Shown here in pieces: positions 54,065 to 64,000 of a stretch of 64,000 nt of DNA. Origin of the DNA: Mantis religiosa (lineage: Eukaryota; Arthropoda; Insecta; Mantodea; Mantidae). Each line of letters begins with the position of its first letter. Position 1 is the stretch's first letter. The notes under the pieces are model-generated. The model saw nothing but the letters and a program-made list of their open reading frames with translations. It did not search any database and had not been told where the DNA came from. The stretch covers positions 15,258,846 through 15,322,845 of the forward strand of contig CM060953.1 in the NCBI GenBank assembly GCA_030765055.1, read 5' to 3'. The translations under genes were made by a program, and so were the position numbers.

Positions 54065-56362
54065 CACTGGTCGACAAAATTTAAGTTTTTTTGTTTCACA
54101 AGAATTAAAATAACAGATTCTAAAAGTATTTTTGTGCTGAATTAAAATATAATTACAGTTTTTCCTAATCGGGCAGAAGTTTGGTGTGATATTATTTGAA
54201 TTTTTTATAATATTCCAAAAAATCCGTAACTAGCTATCTAACTCAAAATTATAACTACTGATTCTGACTTACCTAGAAAGTGGTAGATAGTGATTTTCGG
54301 GTATATTTTGCATCTGGAACGTCTCTCATTTTAGTCCAACAGTAGTCAGCCAGCATATTGGAACTCCACTTGCCTTGGTATCTCTTCTCTATTGTAGAAA
54401 TTTGCTGATGAAAACGCTCACCGTGTTCATCGCTGACAGCTCCAAGGTTTTCGGGGAAGAAGTCCAAGTGAGAGTCCAAGAAGTGAATTTTTAAAGACAT
54501 GTTACATCCCATAGCTTTATAAGAATGCAGAAGATCAGCCACTATGTCACGATAGTTTTCTGCTTTATGGTTTCCAAGAAAATTGCAACACAAACTTTTG
54601 AAAGACTGCCAGGCTGCTTTCTCCCGTGGATTTAACAGCCCCTCGAAATTTTCACCAGTCATTAATGATCGGATTTGTGGTCCTATATAACTCCTTCTTT
54701 CAATTTAGCATCACTGACTTTGGGGAATTTCGATTTCAAGTACAAGAATCCATCAGAAAGTTTATCCATAGCTTTGACGAACTCCTAACTTAATATGCAA
54801 TGGAGGTAAAAATATTTTTTCAGGCTTCACTAAAGGGACACATGATAAATTTTTCGGGCCAGGGATAAGAGACTCACGTTTTGGCCATGACTTTCTAACG
54901 TAGTGAGACTTCTTATCTCTGCTGTCCCACTTGCATAAAAAACAGCAAAATTTGGTGTACCCAAGTTGCAAACCAAGCAATAAAGCAATGACCTTTAAAT
55001 CACCACTGATATTCCATTCATATTTTCCATATTGTATTTTCTCTAAAACTATTTTCATATTTTCATATGTCTCTTTCATATCAGCGGCATGCGCTACCGG
55101 TATTGATGGAAGTTTATTGCCAATATGTAGCTGCACAGCCTTCAAACTTACTTTAAAGGAGTCTATGAACAATCGCCACTCATCTGACCGGTGTTGAAGC
55201 CCAAGGGTTTCCTAACTAAACAAGTATTATTTCAAAACGCAATACCATTTTCTTCAGAGAAGTATGCTTTGAAGCACTATGGCGGCTACGATATCTACTA
55301 ATTCTTACATCTTTTTGGAGTAGATTCCACCCTTTGAGTCTGGAAGCTAAAACTTCCGCTTGCTGTTTAGACAGATTTAAATCACGAATCAGGTCACTAA
55401 GGTCTTGCTGATTGGGAAAGTGTGGTTCTGATGAACAGCTACTGGCTTCATATGTGAGATCATTTTTATTTTCATCTGAATCATTTGGAGTTTCAGTCAG
55501 GCCAGAACCAGAGTTATCACTTAAGGTCGTATCTGCATATACTGGTACAGGTAACTGTTCATTGTGTAAGACAGGTCTCATTGCAGATTGCAAATTCGGA
55601 TACTTAACTGTATATTTTGTTTTAGATGTGATTCCTTTAATATTTGTCAAACAAAAACAACAGTCAGTTAAATGATCCTTCGGTTCCCTCCAAATCATGG
55701 GAATTGCAAATGGCATATGATTTTTCCACCCAGTCAGCAGTCTAACACACGAAACACAGCATGTATTTGGAGCCCAGCTCTTATCAAAATCACCAACTTG
55801 ACAGCCAAAGTAAAGTTTATAACACTTCTTCACAAGTGGGGTCAAATTTCGCCTTTGAGACTTGAAGGTCAGCTCACCACAAATATAGCAGGAATTATCT
55901 GCATGATTTACACAATTTCTTGACATGATGAAAAAAAAACAACAACACAGAAATACAACATGCACAACATACACAATACACTTCTAAACAGAAAGGAAGG
56001 AAATATTTCACTACTCAACAATCTCACAGTCAGCTCAATACTGACACATCACAATGCCAAACAGGTCTGAACATGCCTAAACAACAGTGAACAACAATGA
56101 ACCTGCACAGTCATGTTTTATTGCGCTTCAGCATGACATTGCAAATAATTTCAGTAATTCAGCTTGAGTTAAATAGCTACATATGAGGTAACGGTTCCTA
56201 TGACAGGTCAAAGAAAACGCTAAAATCAAATTTTGAAAAGTAGCTTGTACAGAAAAACTATGCCTGATGGGAAAATTCTGACCAAATATCTGAATTCAGG
56301 ATGGAAAATGCCACTAGATTCACTATTCAAATCTCTTGTGAAAAAAATATTGTCGACCAGTG
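54065..56362 (-). mobile_element. DNA transposon with CACTGGTCGACAA inverted ends
   Basis: Left end CACTGGTCGACAAAATTT and, reversed, right end CACTGGTCGACAATATTT match over 13 bases and then less strictly (both continue TTTTTTT...TTTCACAAGA). TAT flanks both sides (54062-54064 and 56363-56365), a possible 3-bp target duplication. The 2.3-kb element holds one minus-strand gene with about 430 bp upstream and 210 bp downstream. CACTR ends and 3-bp duplications are features of the CMC (CACTA/Mirage/Chapaev) group; that placement is inference. Confidence 0.8.
54273..55926 (-). pseudogene. Uncharacterised arthropod multi-copy protein, probable transposase (frameshifted)
   Basis: Start taken at 55926 (MSRNCVNHADNSCYICGE), since an upstream ATG at 55974 adds only a hydrophobic stretch. 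N-terminal zinc-binding region: CYICGELTF, CYKLYFGC, CCVSCVRLLTGW, DCCFCLTNI. A Ser/Asp-rich linker follows, then DLIRDLNLSKQQAEVLASRL. Past a frameshift near 55262: SDEWRLFIDSFKVSLKAV, ISGDLKVIALLLGLQLGYTK, CCFLCKWDSRDKKSHYV. After two more frameshifts (54793, about 54697): YIGPQIRSLMTGENF, CNFLGNHKAENYRDIVADLL, MGCNMSLKIHFLDSHLDFFP, VSDEHGERFHQQISTIEKRY and a natural stop. I recognise this as a protein found in many copies in arthropod and cnidarian genomes without assigned function. Conserved Asp (IDS, SGDLK) and Glu (DEHGE) could be catalytic; that is inference. Confidence 0.8.
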
Positions 56363-56400
56363 TATTCTGCTTTTATCTCAACAAATCTTCAGTTTTACAA

Positions 56401-56732
56401 AATTAAAGTTCTACAAACTTATGGCTGTACCTATACTGACATACGGAAGTTAGACTTGGACGTTAACTAAAAAACAACAGAGTAAAATACAGGCCTCAGA
56501 GATGAAATTCTTGAGAAGTGTGAAAGGATGCACGAAGAGGGACTTAATAAGAAATGAAAATATAAAAGAAGAGCTGGACATTTTTAGTATGAATGATATG
56601 CTAAAAGCTCTCAAACAAAAATGGAAGGAACATGTTGAAAGAATGCCAGATAATAGACTTACAAAACAAATATTACAGTATCATCCTATAGGTAGGAGAT
56701 CGGTGGGCAGACCCAGGAAACGATGGCTGTAG
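56401..56732 (+). pseudogene. RTE-like reverse transcriptase C-terminus
   Basis: Reads KLMAVPILTYGS, TAG (Glu codon in relatives), TWTLTKKQQSKIQ, MKFLRSVKGCTKRD, RNENIKEELDIFSMNDMLKA, QKWKEHVERMPDNRLTKQIL and GRRSVGRPRKRWL. This post-palm block with the GRRSVGRPRKRW end is characteristic of RTE/craftsman-type elements. A GAAGAAGAA-rich tail (56777-56803) marks the 3' end, as usual for RTE elements. The rest of the element is missing. Confidence 0.82.
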
Positions 56733-56799
56733 GACTTCGAAGGCGGAACAGGCACTTGATTGCCTATGCCATGAAGTGAAGAAGAAGAATAAGAAGAAA

Positions 56800-57445
56800 T
56801 CTTCAGTTGAGGCCTATACAATGTTACAGGAGGCCTATAGAGAGTCTGTTCTTCCCCACAGCACAGGTCGAAAGTGGTTTAAAATGTTTCAAGAGCGGAG
56901 ACAATCAATTTCAAAGGAAGGTGGAACCACTGCTCCAGTTACTGCTCTTACGGAAGACAACATCAACACTCCTGCTGCCATTGTGAGAGAGGATCGACGA
57001 ATTACCTTAAGATCACTTTCTGAAATACTGAACATTTCATTGGGTGCCACCCACACGTTGGTGACAGAAACATTACACATGAGACGTGTTTGTGCGCGAT
57101 GGGTTCTAAGACTGTTGATTACCAAAATAAAAGGACATTCGCATGCAGTTAAAGCTGATGTTAGAGGAAGATCCGGAGTTTCTTTCAAACGTAATCACTG
57201 CTGATGAAACTTGGCGACATCATTTTGATCCTGAGAGCAAACAGCAAAGCTCGGTGTGGAAATCTCTTCCATCACCATCCTCCAAAGAGCAAAAGTGGTT
57301 GCTTCTGCTTCGAAAGTTATGGTCATCTCATTCTTTGATATTCATGGAATGGTTTATGAGCATGTAGGACCTGCACACACATCAGTAACTGGTCAATACT
57401 ACAGGAATGTCCTGAAAACATTGCAAGTCCATATCGGGCACAAAA
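56800..57445 (+). pseudogene. Mariner F, N-terminal and central part
   Basis: From just after the RTE tail: SVEAYTMLQEAYRESVLPHS and GRKWFKMFQERRQSISKEGG (first HTH), ALTEDNINTPAAIVREDRRI and TLRSLSEILNISLGATHTLV (second HTH), HMRRVCARWVLRLL. A frameshift near 57125, then QLKLMLEEDPEFLSNVITAD and ETWRHHFDPESKQQSS (first Asp), another frame change near 57290, SKVMVISFFDIHGMVYEHVG, YRNVLKTLQVHIGHKR. It ends where the 108-bp array E starts. This is the only copy here of the B/E family that keeps the HTH region. Confidence 0.85.
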
Positions 57446-57725
57446 GACGAATGTCTGGTATTTCTAAGCTCTATGTACCCTGTACTTATTTGAGCATCAT
57501 TTCATTCATCGTCCGACATGACTTAACAGTGGTTTTCTCTTATTCTAAAAGATGAATATCTGGTAACTCTAAGCTCTATGTACCCTGTACTTATTTGAAG
57601 TTCATTTCATTCATCGTCCGACATGACTTAACGTTGGAGGATTTCTCTTATCCTGAAAGATAAATGTCTGATAACTCTAAGCTGTATGGATCCTGTACTC
57701 ATTTGGACATATTTTCATTCTTCGC
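57446..57725 (-). repeat. 108-bp satellite, array E (reverse orientation, about 2.6 units)
   Basis: Begins at GACGAATGTCTGGTATTTCT directly in mariner F and holds about two and a half units (TTCATCGTCCGACATGACTT variants). No SINE head separates it from the mariner. Confidence 0.9.
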
Positions 57726-58621
57726 CGTTATGACGATGTTGCTGGACGTTAAAGCAAATGACGAATGAGTTACTTTGAGGTCATAAGGCTGATAGTGATA
57801 AACTGTCAGTTATTACAAAGCTTCAGTGTTGTGACTCCGTAAGTAACTTTCTCCCTCTGAGATGGTTCTATAAAAGCTATTTCTTTCGAAAATTACTTTA
57901 ACCTTTTTACATAAGTTTCACATCTGCTGGGACTTCTTGTCCTCTATATTCAAAGAGAGAGCTGGGAAGTAAATGCTATCCGATAAGCGAATGCAACAGA
58001 AATCAGTTCGGACTTCGGTGGGGGGGGGGGGGGGGGTCAGCTGCTGGGTTCTGATTGTTCCCATGACCGTTCTGCTGCGTGCACTCTCAACAAGACTTTA
58101 TTTGAAAGGGGCCGACTCCCCCCTCCTTCCAGAAGTCGATCGAAAGACCGGTACGCCTCGCGAATAAGACATTCCAAAGTTAGTTGTGTTCAATAGGGTT
58201 ACAATATAAGATGGGAAAACCGTTCTGGTGACCTGAATTTTTAATGTTTCATATCCCTTATGGAATAAAATATTTATTATTGGAGATTTTACCAGCTCCA
58301 CTATGTTCCTCCACAATTCACAGAGAAAAAGGCGATTCTCTTTTTTTGATCCAGACTGGATTTCTTTCGCGATACTTTACACTTTAATGGTACAGGACTT
58401 TTGTCGAACTTCGTGAACTATCTGTACGTGTACATAAAGTGAAAGGCAAAGAAACGCTTTCCAGCGTAGCACATTTTGACAAGCAGAGATTTTGCAGGAG
58501 GCTTCACAAATTACTGCACTAAACACAGAAATAACATCTTCCATGATAAAGTCTTACATTATAACCCTCAACATAAAGGAAAATATTTAAGAAATGCACT
58601 GTGCGTCCCTATCCTCCTACT
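57726..58621. other. No feature recognised
   Basis: Contains a run of about 17 G (58020-58036). Frames at 57973-58167 and 58098-58316 cross GC-rich stretches without motifs. Confidence 0.5.
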
Positions 58622-61080
58622 TTAAGTCCTCCGACGTTAAGTCACATCAGCTGATCAACCAAATGTTCAAATGAGTACAGGGTTCATAGAGCTTAGAGTT
58701 ACCACACATTCATCTTTCAGGAGAAGAGAAAACCTCCAACGTTAAGTCATATCAGACGATGAATGAAATGATGTTCAAATAAGTACAGGGTACATAGAGC
58801 TTAGAGTTACCAGACATTCATCTTTCAGGATAAGAGAAAACCTCCAACGTTAAGTCATATCGGACGATGAATGAAATGATGTTCAAATGAGTACAGGGTA
58901 CATAGAGCTTAGAGTTACCAGACATTCGTATTTCAGGTTAAGGGAAAACCTCCAACGTTAAGTCATATCGGACGATGAATGAAATGATGTTCAAATATGT
59001 ACAGGGTACATAGAGCTTAGAGTTACCAGACAGTCATCTTTCAGGATAAGAGAAAACCTCCAACGTTAAGTCATATCGGACGATGAATGAAATGATTTTC
59101 AAATGAGTACAGGGCACATAGAGCTTAGAGTTACCAGACATTCATCTTTCAGGATAAGAGAAAACCTCCAACGTTAAGTCATATCAGACGATGCATGAAA
59201 TGATGTTCAAATGAGTACAGGGTACATAGAGCTTAGAGTTACCAGACATTCATCTTTCAGGATAAGAGAAAACCTCCAACGTTAAGTCATATCGGACGAT
59301 GAATGAAATGATTTTCAAATGAGTACAGGGCACATAGAGCTTAGAGTTACCAGACAGTCATCTTTCAGGATAAGAGAAAACCTCCAACGTTAAGTCATAT
59401 CGGACGATGAATGAAATGATGTTCAAATATGTACAGGGTGCATAGAGCTTAGAGTTACCAGACAGTCATCTTTCAGGATAAGAGAAAACCTCCAACGTTA
59501 AGTCATATCGGACGATGAATGAAATGATTTTCAAATGAGTACAGGGCACATAGAGCTTAGAGTTACCAGACATTCATCTTTCAGGATAAGAGAAAACCTC
59601 CAACGTTAAGTCATATCAGACGATGCATGAAATAATGCTCAAATAAGTACAGGGTACATAGAGCTTAGAGTTACCAGACATTCATCTTTCAGGATAAGAG
59701 AAAACCTCCAACGTTAAGTCATATCAGACGATGAATGAAATGATGCTCAAATAAGTACAGGGTACATAGAGGTTAGAGTTACCAGACATTCATCTTTCAG
59801 GATAAGAGAAAACCTCCAACGTTAAGTCATATCGGACGATGAATGAAATAATGCTCAAATAAGTACAGGGTACATAGAGCTTAGAGTTACCAGACATTCA
59901 TCTTTCAGGATAAGAGAAAACCTCCAACGTTAAGTCATATCGGACGATGAATGAAATGATGCTCAAATAAGTACAGGGTACATAGAGCTTAGAGTTACCA
60001 GACATTCATCTTTCAGGATAAGAGAAAACCTCCAACGTTAAGTCATATCAGACGATGCATGAAATAATGCTCAAATAAGTACAGGGTACATAGAGCTTAG
60101 AGTTACCAGACATTCATCTTTCAGGATAAGAGAAAACCTCCAACGTTAAGTCATATCGGACGATGAATGGAATGATGCTCAAATAAGTACAGGGTACATA
60201 GAGGTTAGGGTTACCAGACATTCATCTTTCAGGATAAGAGAAAACCTCCAACGTTAAGTCATATCGGACGATGAATGAAATGATGTTCATATGAGTACAT
60301 GGTACATAGAGCTTAGAGTTACCAGACATTCATCTTTCAGGATAAGAGAAAACCTCCAAAGTTAAGTCATATCAGACGATGAATGAAATGATGCTCAAAT
60401 AAGTACAGGGTACATAGAGGTTAGAGGTGCCAGACATTCATCTTTCCGGATAAGAGAAAACCTCCAACGTTGTCATATCGGACGATGAATGAAATGACGT
60501 TCAAATGAGCGCAGAGTACGTAGAGCTTAGAGTTACCACACATTCATCTTTCCGGATAGGAGAAAACCTCTGAGGTTGTCAAATCGGACGATGAATGAAA
60601 TGATGTTCAAATGAGTACAGGGTACATAGAGCTTAGAGTTATCAGACATTCATCTTTCAGGATAAGAGAAAACCTCCAAGATTAAGTCTTATCGGACGAT
60701 GAATGAAATGATGTTCAAATGAGTACAGGGTACATAGAGCTTAGGGTTACCAGACATTCGTCTTTCAGGATAAGAGAAAACCTCCAACGTTAAGTCATAT
60801 CGGACGATGAATGAAATGATGTTCAAATGAGTACAGGGTACATAGAGCTTAGAGTTATCAGACATTCATCTTTCAGGATAAGAGAAAACCTCTGAGGTTG
60901 TCACATCGGAGGATGAATGAAATGATGTTCAAATGAGTACAGGGTACATTGAGCTTAGAGTTATCAGACATTCATCATTCCGAAGAGGAGAAAACCTCTG
61001 ACGTTGTGATATCGGAGGATGAATGAAATGATGCTCAAATGAGTACAGGGTACACAGAGCTTAGTTACTGGACACCCATC
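58622..61080 (+). repeat. 108-bp satellite, array F
   Basis: About 23 units in the orientation of arrays A and C. Variant units recur at multiples of the period: GATGCATGAAATAATGCTCA (59610, 60055) and ATGATTTTCAAATGAGTACA (59090, 59310, 59525), showing multi-unit duplication. The right-hand units have TCTGAGGTTGTCAAATCGG variants and are more diverged. Confidence 0.95.
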
Positions 61081-61130
61081 TGGTGAGTCAGACGTGCTAC
61101 TAATACGGTACGAAAGCGAGTATCGGTGTG
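61081..61130 (-). mobile_element. Possible S1 SINE head remnant closing array F
   Basis: Minus strand GTAGCACGTCTGACTCAC resembles GTAGCGTGTCTGCCTCAC of the S1 head and lies at the correct side of the array. The B box is missing, so this is tentative. Confidence 0.4.
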
Positions 61131-61242
61131 GGCATCGCGATATCAAAAACGCATTCGAGTCCCAAGTAACATTACAATTTAATGTCCGTCTATTGATTTA
61201 ATTAATTTCGATAGCTGATGGCACTATACCAAGCCTTCAAAA

Positions 61243-61378
61243 TGGCGTCTGTAAGCACAGAGTAGTTATTAAGTTTCTTTTGGCGAAAAATCTGAGAAAG
61301 ACGGGCATGTATAGCTGCTTACGGAATGTCTATAGAAACCTGGACAACAACATAGTTAAGTTAGCTACAAAATTGGAA
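61243..61378 (+). pseudogene. Possible mariner N-terminal fragment
   Basis: AAAATGGCGTCTGTAAGC gives MASVS, then in a shifted frame RVVIKFLLAKNLRKTGMYSC and LRNVYRNLDNNIVKLATKL, resembling the EQRVxIKFxL...ELxNVYGD start of mariner transposases. It lacks the rest of the gene. Confidence 0.4.
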
Positions 61379-61524
61379 TGAACATAAGGTGGGACTAGGC
61401 GTGGCTGATCTATCGCTACTAGCCAATGCAGTGCGTGTGACGTTGTACAGTTAAGCATTTACTGAGTAGCCTTGCCGAAGCATGCGGCTAATATCCTTGC
61501 ACCGCGGCCTCACATTCACTTCAC

Positions 61525-61932
61525 ATGCCCGTGAAAAAATCGGCAGCGGTTAGGCAGTTGTACCCCATATTCCGTTCGACCATGCCCACTCGCCTGAAAC
61601 TACGGGTATATCGTGCGATCATCCCGCCCCTGATCCTGTATGGATGCGAGGTCTGGGGATCGGTGGCTCGTACCACCATCCGCAGACTGCAAGCCGTGCA
61701 GAACAGGGCGCTCAGGATGATCTACGATACCGAACGTATGTTTCCTTCACACATCCTACACACCCATTCTAGCATACCTTACGTTGATGACGTTGTTCGT
61801 GAACACTCGCGCACATTGTATTCCAGGATTACATCACATCCAAACCACCTAGTGAACACACTAGGACAATATGACCACCGTGTGCCCACGTTGAGTCCAG
61901 AGGCTCTACCCCCATTAGCCCTGAACCCGTAG
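61525..61932 (+). CDS. Non-LTR reverse transcriptase C-terminus, third family
   Basis: Open frame of 135 codons: AAVRQLYPIFRSTMPTRLKL, IIPPLILYGCEVWGSVARTT, RRLQAVQNRALRMIYDTERM, IPYVDDVVREHSRTLYSRIT, HPNHLVNTLGQYDHR. It aligns with the post-palm block of the Jockey-like copies at 19 and 32 kb but differs enough to be another family. The palm is missing. It ends at a natural-looking stop and is followed by a GC-rich stretch. Confidence 0.75.
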   Translation: MPVKKSAAVRQLYPIFRSTMPTRLKLRVYRAIIPPLILYGCEVWGSVARTTIRRLQAVQNRALRMIYDTERMFPSHILHTHSSIPYVDDVVREHSRTLYSRITSHPNHLVNTLGQYDHRVPTLSPEALPPLALNP

Positions 61933-62930
61933 GAACAAGACCCGGGCCTCCTTCAACCAGGGAGTATCCGAGCTGTCCGAAAGGGCGCTCGGCGTCCTCC
62001 GAGGTGCTTTCCATAGGGCAAGACCTAGAGACTATCAAGCCCCCCCCCCATCTGGTCCTATGGACTCAAGACGGGTTGGAAGTGTATACGCCACTTACGC
62101 GCGTCAACACTCAAGGTGAAGACTACCGAAAAACCTCGGTGGGGCCGCCTGGTGATCTAGCACACCTTCTACTAGCTTTGCAGGTTAGTACCCGGGAGAC
62201 TTAATGGCTTCCCTCAACCCCGTCCGAAGACGTACCCGATTCCCACGGGTTTCGGGAACACACTTGCCCCTCGAGTCCATCCCAATCCGAACAACTCCCG
62301 AAGGAGGGGCTGTTCGGCCCGAGGTTCCTCTAGTAACGTCAGAGGTACCACGAGTGCTAAGGTTCCGCAGCGCCCGCACTTTGGCAGCTGAAGGGGACGG
62401 ATCCCCCCCTACACCATGTGCCCAGGAGGAGAAAGAGCTACCGCCTCCCCGAGGACGCCCTTGGGTGGTGAGACCAGCCTCTCATCCCCTCAACACTTCA
62501 CCTTCCGGCCACACCAGGGCTGGATCTGGCCCGTCGGCTGCCTCCGGCAGCCAGGTCCCCCTCTCTGACCTCGAGGAGAACCATAACCAAAACGGTCCCC
62601 AACCACCCGACCTCTCGCTACTGGCCCCGCTACCCTGGACGGACTGTAACGCAGGCCGCCCCTAGCGTGGTGGTTTAGGGCACTGGCCTCCTACTTGGAA
62701 GCTCATCCCGCCGCCAGGAGCACTAGCAGAGGTCGAATCAGGTCCATCAGTCAACAAGGACATCCAATCTTTGGAGGAAAGACAAACTCTATAAGACCGC
62801 ACGGGTAAATCCGCACAGCGGATAGGTACCGTGGCGCTCTACCCACCGTCCGGGAGCACCCGGACGACTTGTTCTCGCTCTTGGCTCTAATGTCCTTGCG
62901 CGTTCTAAAGCTATCAATTAAAAATTTATT
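61933..62930 (+). other. GC-rich block with tRNA-like segments and an unassigned frame
   Basis: The composition changes sharply to GC-rich. At 62150-62210 there is CCTGGTGATCTAGCACAC and GGTTAGTACCCGGGAG, and at 62664-62745 TAGCGTGGTGGTTTAGGGC and GAGGTCGAATCAGG; both look like degraded tRNA-type promoters. The frame 62204-62665 encodes a Pro/Arg/Ser-rich 153-residue sequence (PPRGRPWVVRPASHPLNTSP) of unknown nature. The block could be the 3' UTR of the preceding non-LTR element or separate SINEs. Confidence 0.35.
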
Positions 62931-63239
62931 TTGATTTTTCCCATGTTACAGAAATATTTTTTCTGTGGATTACTGTCTAAACCCCATGTTTGTAGCAGAT
63001 CTGGTTACGGAGATATGCAAAGATAAGGCACCTGACTAGAAACAAAAGAATCATTAACTGCCAGTAGAAAAGCACACACTTGCTATGCTGCAGTTGTATT
63101 TTGTACCTTACATTCAGTAAAGTGATGATCTTTTAAGAGTGTACACGTGTTTTTCAAAGTTAGTAAATATACCGCTTAGCAAGTCTAGTAGTAACTGCGA
63201 AATAGCTCATAAGATTTTACATAAATAGACTACAAATAT
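62931..63239. other. No feature recognised
   Basis: AT-rich spacer; nothing assigned. Confidence 0.5.
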
Positions 63240-63715
63240 TTTTGTTAATGTGTATTCAAACAAATGTCAATTAAAGACATTTTCGAAAGTAAAAATTTCG
63301 CTCACAGTCGAGAATTAATGTTACAAACTTGTCACGTGAGTGCTCATTCTGTGACGAACATTGTTAAAGAAGGCAAAGAGTTTACCAAATTAGAAGTTTC
63401 CATATTTAGATCTCCAGGGAAATTTCGAGCAGCTGAAAACATGTTACCAACTTAGCCAATTTTTAAAAGTGAGTTTCACGTAGAATAATTTATGAGATAT
63501 ATGACAAGAGTGAATATGCAACTGCCAAAAGTTGAACAATCAAAAGAGAGGAACAATAGGTTATACGGAATCTGTCTCTTCTATTCATAATTTTCTGAAA
63601 TATCTTGGGTTCAAATATAGGAGAACAAATGATAGTCGCAAATTTCTGCTTGAAAGAAGCGATATTTTTGCTGCAAGACTAAAATTTCTGGGCACAATGC
63701 ATAACATTAGTACAT
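63240..63715 (+). pseudogene. DDE-type transposase N-terminus, related to 17.4-18.1 kb
   Basis: First frame (63264-63455): SRELMLQTCHVSAHSVTNIV, KEGKEFTKLEVSIFRSPGKF, an HTH and SPGK linker. Second frame (63532-63717): SVSSIHNFLKYLGFKYRRTN, DSRKFLLERSDIFAARLKFL. The order and spacing mirror the copy at 18090 (SVREIEQ...VSVRSVG, TPGKSR, LLIQLGFVNEKRG, LKDRGDIAVWRRRYL). It ends at a stop before the catalytic domain. Broken by a stop and frame change between the two parts. Confidence 0.6.
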
Positions 63716-63759
63716 GAGATTCATGGTGTAAAAATGATTCTTAAATACACAATCACAAT

Positions 63760-64000
63760 TGACAACGTACCTTTACTCATTCTCATAATTTTGATGGTCC
63801 TTCTCAAAATGGTCTCCCCTGAATGCGATGCACTTGTCCGAGCGTTTCTGCCAGTCTTCAAAGACATGCTGGAAACCTTTTTTTGAGAGTTCCTTCAAAA
63901 TAGCCTCCCCAGCCTTCACCGCTGCTTCTGATGATGGACAATGCCTCCCATGAAGGCTTTTTTTCAAGCTAGGTAATAGAAAAAGTCACAACTATAGGGA
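63760..64000 (-). pseudogene. Mariner C-terminus, continues past the window edge
   Basis: Minus strand: KKSLHGRHCPSSEAAVKAGE, AILKELSKKGFQHVFEDWQK, RSDKCIAFRGDHFEKDHQNY, ENE and stop, the same family as mariners B, E and F. This copy shows the natural C-terminus that mariner B lacks. The catalytic part would lie beyond position 64000. Confidence 0.8.

Overview
Eukaryotic nuclear DNA, almost certainly from an arthropod with a large, repeat-rich genome; the mix of mariner, Jockey-like, RTE-like, Penelope-like and tRNA-derived SINE families suggests an insect, perhaps a cockroach or other polyneopteran (the species-level guess is weak). No host single-copy gene was recognised. Every coding region that could be assigned comes from a transposable element, and nearly all are broken by stops, frameshifts or deletions. 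All assignments were made by eye; copy numbers and boundaries are approximate.

Layout. 1-4.8 kb: 3' end of a non-LTR retrotransposon, then two Penelope-like (GIY-YIG) 3' ends placed head to head. 4.8-7.15 kb: first array of a 108-bp satellite. 7.8-10.7 kb: a SINE head, a GC-rich 107-bp repeat, and a roughly 60-bp array that carries a retrotransposon primer-binding-site motif. 11.7-16.7 kb: RNase H end of a non-LTR element, then SINE / 91-bp array blocks split by a 1.13-kb non-LTR insertion with a 6-bp target duplication. 17.4-21.6 kb: a decayed DDE transposase, a reverse transcriptase fragment and two mariners. 22.4-25.1 kb: 143-bp satellite. 26.0-27.4 kb: a full-length but frameshifted mariner with inverted repeats. 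31.2-39.8 kb: a nested stack (mariner, reverse transcriptase, IS630-like fold-back, two mariners, two SINEs with clean target duplications, a Gag-protease-only LTR element, a C-depleted tract). 40.4-47.3 kb: two long 108-bp arrays in opposite orientation, each ending outward in a tRNA-like SINE head. 48.4-50.9 kb: an element with inverted termini that holds a 105-bp minisatellite made from the mariner helix-turn-helix coding sequence. 52.4-61.1 kb: three more 108-bp arrays, a CACTG-ended DNA transposon, an RTE 3' end and a mariner. 61.5-64 kb: reverse transcriptase end, GC-rich sequence, DDE transposase N-terminus and a mariner C-terminus.

The common thread is conversion of mobile-element pieces into tandem repeats. 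The 108-bp satellite (six arrays, roughly 12 kb) matches the body of a tRNA-derived SINE and several arrays end in that SINE's head; the 91-bp arrays alternate with another SINE; the 60-bp array carries a tRNA-Lys primer-binding-site match; the 105-bp array is transposase coding sequence. The genes do not form a pathway; the window records repeated insertion, truncation and tandem amplification.
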